From Cyclina sinensis (taxonomy: Eukaryota; Mollusca; Bivalvia; Venerida; Veneridae): a DNA stretch of 64,000 bases. The position numbers were made by a program, and so were the translations under genes. The stretch is from contig JAAONU010000013.1 of assembly GCA_012932295.1 (NCBI GenBank), positions 40,810,627 to 40,874,626 on the forward strand, given 5' to 3'. Under the pieces are notes generated by a model. The model did no database searches. It had not been told where the DNA came from and worked only from the letters and a program-made list of their open reading frames with translations. How positions within the stretch are numbered: position 1 is the stretch's first letter; every line of letters begins with the position of its first letter. Below, piece after piece: positions 24,259 to 35,700 of the stretch.

Positions 24259-25973
24259 CTGGAAATGTCTGTCAACAACTTTTTTCAAATGTCATTTCTT
24301 CTTAAAACCAATTTGATTAAGTTTATATATCAGCGAATACATGAAGCTCTACCAAAATTATTAAATAAATTCTTTTCCATTAGATCATTGTTGACTACAG
24401 CAGTTAAGATATATTGTTTTAAAATCTTCTTATCTCGAACGACATAGTTCAGAACTCTGAAACTAGGTGTGTGGCCGTTCCAGTAAGCCTGTATAATGAT
24501 CATAATTTGCCCCCAGTTATGTGATATATTGTCTGCAATGACTTTCCAGAAACAACCTTTTATGGGCAACAGACTTCTTTTTTCAAACAATCGCTTCCGT
24601 CGGATGGTATGCTGGTATGTAAGATCATTATATTACCACCACGGTGTTACCAAGACAAATCAGACGGGGCGACAATCAATAAAAGCAGAATTTGTAAACT
24701 GTGAACCATTCACAAACAATTCTTTTTAATATATGTTTGTTGTCGCATTGTTTCCGCATCTTTTGATTTATTTTCATCTAGGTGTTTTATCTCTTTTTTT
24801 TTCATTTTACAAAATGATCAATGTTTCCATTCTTAATATCATAAAAAAGGTTGATACAATAGATTGGAAAAACATATATAAAAGTATAAATGAAGCGGTC
24901 CAAACACTCGAATAGCTTGCCATACTGGCGGTCTGTACTATCAAATTAATCAGATGATAGCAGATTCACAATTGTAAAGTATTTTATTTTGGCATTTGAC
25001 AGTTGATTTAATTAGAAATCTTTCAAACTATAATGGATGAATGTCCATTCCCTCATTTTAATACAATTTTACCAGTTATCCAATAACACAGGCTTTATTA
25101 AGCGTCTTTGTTTAAGCTACTGTGAGAGAAACAAAATGTCAAGGTAGATAATTAATGTTTTAACATAGAACATACACAACATCGTAAAGTAATGTAGCTC
25201 TGTAAACGAAAACTTGTTTTCTTACGGAAAAGATTGGCGGTATGAAAGGCTCAGAGAAAAATAAAACTTTTCAAAACTTTTGTTACACATAATATTCGAA
25301 ATAAGATCTTTTTAATATGCTTGGATTAAAAGGCTGTCAAACAAATCTGTTTGTACTTTCAGGAGAAATTAGACGAAAACACTGGGTACGTATATAGCTA
25401 TAGCTTACTTGCTTCGTTAATGGGTTCACTTAAAACGCTGTTTTGTATGCAAAGAGTTGCATAGATGAATGCTACCGACTGTTTTGTAATCAAGGTCAGT
25501 ACTGGAAAGTAGTTGTTGATTCGTGCAAATTAATCAACTGACCTATCGGAACAACCGAGCAGAATATGTTTCTTGAGGTATTTATTTTTGTGTGAAATCT
25601 GACCTGTTTATTCAACAGTTTGACTTATTATACCAAAGTCCAAATGTCAAAACACATTTCGAAAGGATTTGGGGGAGTCGAATACCCAGCTACCGACTGC
25701 CAACTGCCAACAAGCTTAACAGTCATCAGTTGTGGTGCAAAACTTGTGTCTTCTATGTGAAATCATAATTAGTTTGGTGTAAACATTGATTTCATGGTCT
25801 AATTTGTTCAGCAAATTGGTTTTCTAATTCAGTGTAGAAACATATTTCAAAACCATTTGTTGAAAACAGGAGAGAGCCACTTAATGCGCGGATCGAAATG
25901 AATGTTCGTAATGATAAACTAGAAAGGTGAAATGTTAACAATTAGATAAAAAACAACAGATATAGGCCTTGAT
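24259..25973. other. Intronic stretch, no gene recognised
   Basis: No domain, exon or strong repeat seen. The ORFs around 24330-24729 lie on both strands and overlap. Confidence 0.5.
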
Positions 25974-26396
25974 GTTATCTTTATCTATAGTCCTTTCGGA
26001 AAACTTAAAATGGAAACGGAAAAGTGTTCTAGGGTCTAACTGACTGTAAGCAGGATGTCATCTATACATAGTCCTTTAAAAAAACTAAGAAACGGGAACG
26101 AAACAGAAAAGTGTTCTAGGGTCTAACTGACTGTAGGCAGGATGTTATCTATACATAGTCCTTTAAAAAAACTAAGAAATGGGAACGAAACAGAAAAGTG
26201 TTCTAGGGTCTAACTGACTGTAGGCAGGATGTTATCTATACATAGTCCTTAAAAAAAACTAAGAAATGGGAACGAAACAGAAAAGTGTTTTAGGGTCTAA
26301 CCGACTGTAGGCAGGATGTTATCTATACATAGTCCTTTAAAAAAACTAAGAAATGGGAACGAAACAGAAAAGTGTTTTAGGGTCTAACCGACTATA
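25974..26396. repeat. 87-bp tandem array, about 4.8 copies
   Basis: The marker GTGTTCTAGGGTCTAAC (or GTGTTTT in later copies) recurs at 26024, 26111, 26198, 26285 and 26372, exactly 87 bp apart. Units 2-5 are nearly identical; the first is diverged and incomplete. Recent expansion is implied by the low divergence. Confidence 0.97.
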
Positions 26397-27639
26397 AATA
26401 GTACGAACGAAGTTGATCTCAGAGCCTGAAAGCCAAAGTCAAGTCCTTGTTTTACTTTTACAACGTCTATGCTTGAAAATGATATTGTGTGGTTAACAGA
26501 GATATCTCTGAGAAAATGTCCTCTTGCAGACCACGTGTTACTATACAGTTTTGCCCGTTTTATTTATTTTTTTTCCAAATAAAATGTACTTGTTAAAAAG
26601 TGATTCTACGATACAGATTTTTCAATTTGTGTTTTCATTAAAAGTATTGTCTGTTTCTGTTTGGTATCCACACTTAGACAAAGGTAAAAGAAATATAGAC
26701 ACGATCCGAAATAAAGGTAATTGAACTGGTATTGGCTTGAACTTTTTCATTAATGTTTAAGTTATAATATGATTAACAGAAAAAAGCAAAACTCTCAACA
26801 GGGCCTCGTGAAAAGTGAAAGCTCTTGTATAATCATGCAATTTGTTACTCCATTCGTCCACCTCTCTTCAAAACTTTTAAACTATGATTAATATACGCTG
26901 TTTTCTGTTTCACTGTTTACGCTACTCCTTGGTTTCGTAAAGGAAACCAAGGAGTAGCATAAAGCACTTTGACCTCATCATGCTTAAAATAGATTCAACG
27001 GTGCTACAGTAAAACTAACATAGTTGGGAAAGCTTGTAATACAAGTCAAAATTCACCAGTACTATCATCAACCACCCATCACCTCACCATTGTTCTCACA
27101 ATTATTATAGAAAACATGATTATTAATATAAATCATGAATTCATTTAATTTTTTGTTCTTCCAGAAGATTACCGACAAAAGCATCTTTGTGATTCTAGTT
27201 TCACAAACGCAATTTGTTTGAAAGCACAATGCATCACTCTTAAAGCGCAGAAGCAATCAGAAGACGCGTCATTTTCAGAAGCAATAAATAATATCGATCA
27301 ATACAGAAAATGCTGAATCAGGAAAGTCCAGGAAATTCAATACTGAATGTCAGAGACCTGAACAAATTACGCCGTTAATGTTCTGAATCACATTTTTAAT
27401 CATCAGCCGTACGTAATGATATTAAAGTAAAAACACATTTAATTTATAAGGCTGCATATTTGCCAGTAAGTTTATATTACTGTTTGTAAGCATATTTAAT
27501 TTGCTTGACTATGAAGTTAGTGTTGTGTAGTTTTGATTTTCTTATTGTCCGATCCAAATTGTTTTTGTATAAGTACTTTCTAAGGTTTTGAAAAAAGATT
27601 ATCGATGGTGTGGGGGTATATTGTTTTGCAAGTGTCGCT
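26397..27639. other. Intronic stretch with one hairpin, no gene recognised
   Basis: Apart from the hairpin at 26917-26962 listed separately, nothing is recognised here. ORFs at 26524-26724 and 27068-27256 have no known domain. Confidence 0.5.
26917..26962. repeat. Perfect 16-bp stem hairpin
   Basis: GCTACTCCTTGGTTTC at 26921-26936 is followed by the loop GTAAAG and the exact complement at 26943-26958. After one mismatch pairing continues for four A/T pairs. A stem of about 20 bp is short for a pre-miRNA, so a microRNA is not claimed. Confidence 0.8.
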
Positions 27640-28935
27640 CTATAAACAGTTCGTCTCCGATCAATATCTAGAGAAAGTTAGAAACACATTCCTCAAACAT
27701 GATGTGTGGGTTGGTGGGTTGGACATGAATAGTAGATGAACCGTATAGTTTCTCTGGTCATTAGGTCGAAGGCCAAGGTCACAGTGACCTTAAAAAGCAA
27801 AACGGTTTCCTATCAATAACTTTAGAACGCTTGGGCACAGGCTTCATAAAACTTCATATACAGGTTGGTCATGACCAGCAGATGACCTCTATATTTTCAA
27901 GGGTCTTCTGATCAAATATTCAAGTCATATTGACCATTACCTGAATAATGGTTTCTGGTGAATGACTAGAGAATGCCTGAGTTGAAGGTCCTTACACTTG
28001 CAATGCAGGCTGATAATAATCTGTAGATGACTCATATTACTATTGGGTCACTTAGTCAAAGTTCAAGGTCAGACTGACTATTGAGGTTCTGCAAACTTGT
28101 TATATAGGTAGATCATGATCAGTAGATGAACCCTATAGTTTTTTTGGTCACTAAATCAAAGACCAAGGTCACAGTGACATTGAAAAGCAAAACGGTTTCC
28201 GATCAATAACTATAAACTCTTTGGCCCAGGCTTTCCAAAATTGCATAGTCATGTTGATCTGGCCCTATAGTTTTCGGGTCATTAGGTCAAAGACAAATGT
28301 CACGTTGACCTTGAAAAGCAAAAACATTTCCAATAAATATCTAGAAAATGCTTGGAGCAAGGATTCTCAAACTTGGTAGGTAGGTTGGTCATGACCAGTT
28401 AATAAACCCCATAGTTTTCAAGGTCAGTATGTCAAAGCCTGAGATCACAGTGATCTTGAAAAGCAATACGGTTTCCGATCAATAACTTTAGAACGCTTGG
28501 GCCCAGGTTTCCTAAAACTTCATATACAGGTTGGTCAAGACCAGCAGGTCGTCTGATCAAATGTCAAGGTCATATTGATCATTACCTGCAAAAAATGGTT
28601 TCTGGTGAAAAACTAGAGAATGCCAGTGTCGAAGGTCCTTAAACTTGCAATGCAGGTTGATAATGATCAGTAGACGACTCATATTGCTTTTCAGCCACTT
28701 AGTCAAAGTTCAAGGTCAGACTGACAATAAACAGGGAAATGGTTTCCAGTCAATAACTAGAGAAGCTATGGGGATTGGTTCCTAAGACTTGCTATGCAGG
28801 TTAGTCTGTTCAGGAGATGATCCTTATAATCTTTGAGGTCACTAGGTTTAAGGTCAAGGTCACGGTGGCCATAAACCATAAAGAGGAAAACAGATTTGGA
28901 TTGATAACTAGAAACCTGTTGGACGTTGCTGCCTC
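27640..28935. repeat. Array of ~140-bp modules with AGGTCA palindromes
   Basis: Roughly nine diverged modules share the order: ATCAATAACTNTAGAA, a CTTGG-type word, AAACTTCATATACAGGTTGG, TGACCAGNAGATGA, CCTATAGTTTT, GGTCANTAGGTCAAAG, AAGGTCACAGTGACCTTGAA, AAGCAAAACGGTTTCC. The match AGGTCACAGTGACCT is perfect at 27776-27790. Related palindromes lie at 28166-28180, 28298-28312, 28442-28456 and 28857-28870. Modules alternate between types, so the array is of mixed higher-order structure. It is not coding. Similar AGGTCA-rich repeats are, to my recollection, common in bivalve genomes. Confidence 0.85.
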
Positions 28936-29384
28936 AAAACTTCCTACCTACCCACCCTCCCTCATATCTACCTACCCATGAAGTTCCTGTGTACTCTTTT
29001 GTGTTCTCCAGTAATTGATCTTTATACATTTTATTACCAAAGTGCCATTAACATAATCAACAGTTCCTCTCATTCACCTTCTTGCCATGACCAGTAGCTT
29101 TTGATATCAGAAGCCACTGGCATACTCCACTCAAGGTACTGTCACAAGTCCCTGTCCTTTTTTATCTTCGTACACTTCTATGGCTGCCTCTAGCGATAAG
29201 GCGCTAGGGGTTGTATGTTGTAAAACATTGTTTGTTTACTGTAATTCATTTTGTTCATAAAGGCATGATATAATCTTATACATATATTGTCTGCATAACA
29301 TGGTTTTCGCTTTTCAGAGAGCGTGGTCTATGCAGATATTACACAGTGCACGACAAGTCCATACCATTATATGTTCTCTCCTTC
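28936..29384. other. Intronic stretch between two arrays
   Basis: Begins with a pyrimidine-rich CCTACC-type tract (28943-28978). It includes a small hairpin word pair, CTAGCG/CGCTAG, around 29192-29208. No gene is seen. Confidence 0.5.
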
Positions 29385-29895
29385 AAATATTTCAGTCTAG
29401 TTTCAAAAGGACGCAGCTGGCTGTTGAATCGTCCGAATATTTTAGTCTAATCTCAAGATGACGCAGCTGTTTGGGATGCAACTGGCTGTTGAGTTGTCGG
29501 GATATTTCAGTCTAGTTTCAAGAGGACGCAGCTGGCCGTTGAATCGTCCGAATATTTTAGTCTAGTCTCAAGATGAAGCAGCTGTTTGGGATGCAACTGG
29601 CTGTTGAGTTGTCGGGATATTTCAGTCTAGTTTCAAGAGGACGCAGCTGGCTGTTGAATCGTCCGAATATTTTAGTCTAATCTCAAGATGACGCAGCTGG
29701 CTGTTGAGTTGTCGGGATATTTCAGTCTAGTTTCAAAAGGACGCAGCTGGCTGTTGAATCGTCCGAATATTTTAGTCTAATCTCGAGATGCAACTGGCTG
29801 TTGAGTTGTCGGAATATTTCAGTCTAGTTTCAAGAGGACGTAGCTTGTTGTTGAAACGCCCGAATATTTAAGCTTAGTTTCAAGAGTACGCGGCT
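29385..29895. repeat. Tandem array with mixed 115-, 100- and 97-bp periods
   Basis: The marker CAGTCTAGTTTCAA recurs at 29393, 29508, 29623, 29723 and 29820. Each larger unit is two related ~50-bp halves: CGTCCGAATATTTTAGTCTA and TGTCGGGATATTTCAGTCTA, each followed by a GACGCAGCTGGCTGTTGA-type tail. The 115-bp forms carry an extra GTTTGGGATGCAACTG segment. CAGCTG occurs repeatedly. Confidence 0.95.
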
Positions 29896-32289
29896 GGCTG
29901 CACCACGTGCACATTGCATTTTGCTAAGCAAAAAAAAAAAGAAGAAAAAAAAATGTGTTGAAACTTTTCTTGAAAGAATGTTTTTAGATTAATGAAGATG
30001 AATATGAAGCTTAACGCGTATTTATGTTGATAACGCCTGATACTTTTAGTGTTTTTTTCTCTTTTTTTGTAGACCGAGATGACATTTGTATGTTTTCTTT
30101 GGTATATATTTCTGGCCATCATAAGAACTTATACGTAAAGAAACTTACGTGAGAACCAGAATCAGTCAACAACATTTTTTACAGATCTAGACCACTTTGT
30201 GCCAATTGTGAGACTGCAGGTTTAATAAGTGAAAATAATCTTGTATTCTTATAGAATAAGATATGACTTATTACTTCACTGTTCAACTTTATAACCGTGA
30301 TTAGAAATTGTTTTGTAGCATATGCCTCTTTGCATGCCCTTCAATCACAAAACAGACTGGTATTTACGAGATATGGTCAAGTTTTTAAGTCTTACAAAAA
30401 TCAAGACAAGCTTTACCTTAGGAGCTGTTCCTTTCAAACATAGCACTTTACTTTTTACGGTTAAGTGTTCACTTTCAAATGTCAGAACCAGGCGCCTATC
30501 AAATCAATGAAGTTTCACGTTTCTACCAAGTTGGAAAATGTGAGCTACAATCTGATTTTGTTATACAGGGAGGTCTGATGAATATGTTTTTTTCAGTTAA
30601 TCGACAGAAGACAAGCAACACTTCGAAGTTTGTTGACAGTTTAATCCATCAAGATAATCCTAATGTAGTCAAATGCTTGCATTTTTAACAGATTGATACA
30701 CCCTGTTTAAAAAGTATTCAAGTTGTTTTTAAGTCAAGAGCTGTCAGCAAACAATTGTTAAAAGCCTCAAGAAAATTTAATCTGTCCATTTGAGGTCAAG
30801 GTCACCGGAAAATAGTCACTGATAATACAACAATCGAATGTCTCTTTCAGTAGTTTGTTTGAAATTTAAAAACAGCAACAACAATATTGAAAGCTAGAGA
30901 GGAAAAGGGTGCAAGAAAGATGAGAGAATGTATTTATATAATGAACTGATATTTAAAGAAACATATGACAGTTATATAATAACTATATCTTGATATTTGT
31001 TTTTGAAAAATGAATATTCTGACCGTTATCAGAATAGAGATTAACTTTTAAGGTTCCAAAGTTGATCTTTTATTTATTAGAATTGACGAACCCATAAATA
31101 TTTAAAACAGAAAGCAGATATCAATTTACAAACAGTTAAGGTTTTTGTATTTCAACTGAGAACAGGTTTGCATGCCTTCTTGTATTTTGTAAAGTCTTTG
31201 TTTTCATATCTGGGACAGTCAACCCAATATCTACTGAAAAATGAATTTTGTAAAAGAAAATATGAAATAACATATTTTTTTCCCACAATCTGTTATTCTA
31301 AAAAATAAAATGAGCTGAAATAGAAATTGTACATCAGATATTGCGACATAAAGACTTTTAAAACAATTTGTTCTGATGTTATTTGATACTAGAAAGCAAT
31401 CAAACATGCATTAAACAACTAGATTTACCAACTTTATTACTTGGAAACAGCAGAAATTATCAGGCAATGCTAGTAACGATTTACTGACAGTGCAGTTTTC
31501 AAGATAAACAAGGTCGCCATATTTAGTAGAGTCTGTAGCCTTGGCATAATAAAGTCAGATGAAGATTTGTCTGACACAAATTTGCGAGTCGCATTTGCAC
31601 TTTTACAACTGAGATTCATTGCCCTATATTCTACTTTCTAGGTTACTTTATTGTATATTATAGACGTGAGATCTTTGCATACAACATCATCAAATGAAAA
31701 TAAATATTGAGTTTCTATTTGTACCAGGATGTGTTTCTATATAGAGATGACCCAATGCAGACAACTTATTTTCGAAATGCTTTAAGACAGCACTGCATGA
31801 ATAACTTTCTGCACATGGCCATCTATAGGTAAATGAATCGTTGGTTCTATATTTCTCTCTGGTTTTTTAATAGCATTTAATTAAAGAACCGGCGTTAATT
31901 TTGAGGAAACTGCTTAGCTATAATGTTAGCTATATAGTTATTTACTTTCTATCAACAGATTTTGGATGTTTCTAAAAAAAGTACTCGTGTTTTCTTAGTT
32001 TTGTAAACATTATAATCGTCCAAAAAATTATAAAGAAATCTTAATTATCCCGCTGGTGAAAAAAGAGTATCTAACCTGACAACTCAATGCTGCAGCGGAA
32101 ACTTCAAGTTTCGTTGATTTATATATGTATTTGCCTTATGATATTCCGTCAGATTTTTGTGTAATCTAAAAGACGTGTATGTCCAAAGAAATTGTATTCT
32201 TGTGCTTGTTTCAATATTGTTGAGGAGGCATTCTTCCTATATAATATTGTCTCAAATGAAGTTAGCTACTGCTTTTGTGCTTCGTTTTT
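29896..32289. other. Intronic stretch, no gene recognised
   Basis: AT-rich. ORFs at 30322-30510 and 30479-30688 show no recognised domain. Confidence 0.5.
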
Positions 32290-32700
32290 TGAAACAATAT
32301 TATATTTTTAAAAAATCAAATGTACAAAATGATTGTGGAATTCTTTTTTTTTGTTTTGTTTTTGTTAAGACTGTGGTATGCAAATGCAAGAAGAAAATTA
32401 ATGTTAACATCATTCATAGTATTACATATTTTGGTATGCACATGTATCTTATATTGCCGTGCAGTTCTTCTATTTCTAACATTATTTATCAATACTTTTG
32501 TATGCAAATGCATAAAATGGTTGTGTAAGTCTTTGATTTTGATTATTTAACCACATTTTTGTATACAAATGGAATAAATGATGCTGTATTTTTTAAGATC
32601 ATTTATCCATACTTTCGTATGCAGATGGATAAAATGGTTGAATAATTCTTTCATTGTTGACATAATTCATCCATACTTTGGTATGCAGACCAGAATGTTG
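32290..32700. repeat. Degenerate ~65-bp tandem repeat with ATGCAAAT-like words
   Basis: Words of the form TTATCCATACTTTNGTATGC followed by AAATGGATAAAATGG recur about every 62-70 bp (near 32380, 32430, 32498, 32560, 32613, 32676). Two copies carry the octamer ATGCAAAT. ORFs on both strands here are products of the repeat and AT richness. Confidence 0.65.
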
Positions 32701-35700
32701 CAAATAAAACGTCTAGATTCGTGCAATGAATATGCAATTCTCTTATTTCGAATTTGCAATCTAAATTACATCCAACAGGCAGAATAATTCAGTCATATAA
32801 AATTGCATATTATAAGATTTTATAGGATTTTGTAAAACTAATTCTTACACCCTTAAATAGCATGTCATACATGTGATACTGAACAAAACATTTCCAGGTG
32901 TAATAACGTCTTTTTCAGCATTTGACACTGTAAGGGTCAAGTAAGCATTTAAACATACCGTTTTAGTTTTAAAAATCCGTTGCTATATTTTTGTTCCATT
33001 TCTAAATATTGACCAAATCTAAGGAAAATCTCTGTAAACTGTAAATGGTTTGTTTCATATTCCAAAGACCTCATGTTAATAGAATGAATAATACTGTATT
33101 AATATCCTTGATAGTTATTCAGTTAAGTTTTATTGGCGAGAATTTCTCCCTATCACGATGTCATTTGATATATTACCCACCTGATCATTGAAGATGTCTG
33201 GTAATTCAAACCTTACTTTGATTAAATTTTGATACTGATTGTGTTTTTATTTCTGAACGGCGGCAAAATGTATCCCAAGACTCATTCTTATCAAATAAAG
33301 CGTCAGACAGCAGACTACTAACCTCCGTAAAATATTAAAATTGTCAGCCTTTTTACAGGGTCTAAGAGCTGCATATTTAGTTTGAAATTGCATACGTTCA
33401 TTAGTCTGTGGACTTTTTAAAGTCATTGGAGTAAAACAACAAAAGGTCACGTAAATTAGTACATTTTTGTTTCAGTATCATGTTTGATTACGTATTTCCC
33501 CTTGTCTTGAGTATAGTTTGCAAAAACACATTGAAGGTCAAGTTGCCAGACATGTCTCTTCTTGAAATGCATTTTTCTAAACATTTTGGTCAGGTTATTT
33601 GAAATAACGAGACAAATATTTTAAGTGAGTTGTATACCTGAAAACGTAAAAAAATGCTGGTATTTCAAAATCTTGCTAGTTGTTTTATGATATAATTCTT
33701 TTACGTTTAATTTCTAACAACGTCCGATGGCATTCAATAAACGTCGCAATTCATACGTCCATTTAATCTTTAAGAAAATAGAACAAGGGTTCAAGAACTT
33801 CAATTTTACATAATCTGAATATGATGTTATTAGGGACCACATATATTATAGGGATTCGAGAATGATAAACCGTGGAGAAAACTTGTTGCACATATGTCAT
33901 TTAAATTTGAGGGAGTATGTTAAAACTGAATGACTAACGACTCTTTGTACCATAGATAAAGACGTATCTTTAGAAGACAACAATCAAAGAAGCCGAGTTT
34001 CTTTTTCAAGCCGAAATTCTTCTACGCACTTAATGTAAATGTAAATATTTATTGTCTTGCAACATAACAACAATTTCGGATCGGGTACTAAGTATCGCAT
34101 AATGTTAAATTTGGAACAATACAAGACAGAGAGTTGTCAAGTTATGTGGATAAGATGCACTACGTGTCATTTTGTATCTAGTCTATTTTGATCAGACCAT
34201 TTAAAAGTATTTGTTTGTAGAACAATATCTTTGTTCCACTTTATAGTAAATAATCTACTATTGCTATATATAAAACATTAAAAGATATGTGTATCTTTGT
34301 TTTAAATGCAACTTTCATATTGTATCAAGCACCTTCAAAGGAATGCTGAAAAACGACGGTTGTTTGTCTATTTCTGTTCTGTCCCTCTAGCATTTCCCGC
34401 ACTGTTCGCTGTAGATTAATGGTGTATAGTAAAGTTTTATATATATATTACAATTCTTACGACTGAAAGAGGCGTATTTTCAGAACAGTTGTAACTTGTA
34501 AATTTTCTTTTAGATCTGGGCATTACGCACAATTATGCGTTCATAGCTAAAGGCAGTATGAGCTCCTAATATGATGTTCAATTATCTAATGGAAATATCG
34601 AGTTTAGAAAAACGTATTGTTGACATAGATGATTGATGCTTAATGATGTTTGGCGTAAACTGGAAATTTGTTCCACATTGCCATTACTTTAGCAACGCAA
34701 CATGGCTAAAGTTTAATAGTTCATTTTCGCACTTAAAAAAGGCATATAAATGAAGCATGTCGCAAAGGCTTAAAATTTCCAACATTTTATAGAGTTACAA
34801 TTATTGCATCCCATATCATATGTACATTTATGCTTTTAATTTCAATATTTGACACAACTCTACATGAAACATGAAGATTGCTTACTTTCTTAGCCTTTGT
34901 TGTAGAAGCAGTAAAATATTAGAGCACGTTTTAGTGACAAAACTATACATAAAAAAATGAAAATTACATCTTAGAATAATTCTTTTGCAAAATTACACAA
35001 TAAAGTCTAGCTACATCATCAAGTTAAAGACGAGAATCAGCAACCTGCTAGGCAACATTTAGATATGAGATCTGTGGAATGGTTATACCTTAAATCATTT
35101 GTTTTTGTCAATTAGAGGAATCCTTTGACAAGTGGTAAAAGCCTTCTTCCTGGTTTCGATTTTGCATTTGACGTATGGTTGTTGCTAGATATTACAAACT
35201 TTAAATTTATCTTCCTTTAAACATTTTTTGTGCTTAATGTATAAGCTTGTTTAAACAGAAATACGTCAATCCAGAAGCATTTCATAACAGGTTTCATGGG
35301 AGAAAATGATGAAGTAGATGGGTTCAGGTAAAATTCAATATCATAGATGGCTTGGACAAACAGTGCCACATTTGTCATTTGTTTGTGCAATTATAATACT
35401 GCAGAGGCAATAAAGTACTATTCACAGCGCATTTGTTGACATAACAGTAATCGGAGCAGCTATAGAATAGCAGCTGAACAGATTTTACTTTCAATTATCT
35501 TTCCGTTTTATTAAATGTATTCAAACCCTTTAAATAATTCAAGTTTCATTACGTAACAAACACCGTTCATTCGTTCAGTGATGTTTACAGTAAATGTTTT
35601 GCTGTGCTCTTTTTCATTTCGAAGTTTTGTGTGTGTATATAGATAAAGCTTACATGCTTTGTGGTGTGCAAAATACACTCAAAAACAAGAGACTTCTGTT

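Noticed and set aside
26917..26962. microRNA precursor
   Set aside because: A perfect stem of 16 bp plus four more pairs is too short for a typical animal pre-miRNA, and the loop is only 6 nt.
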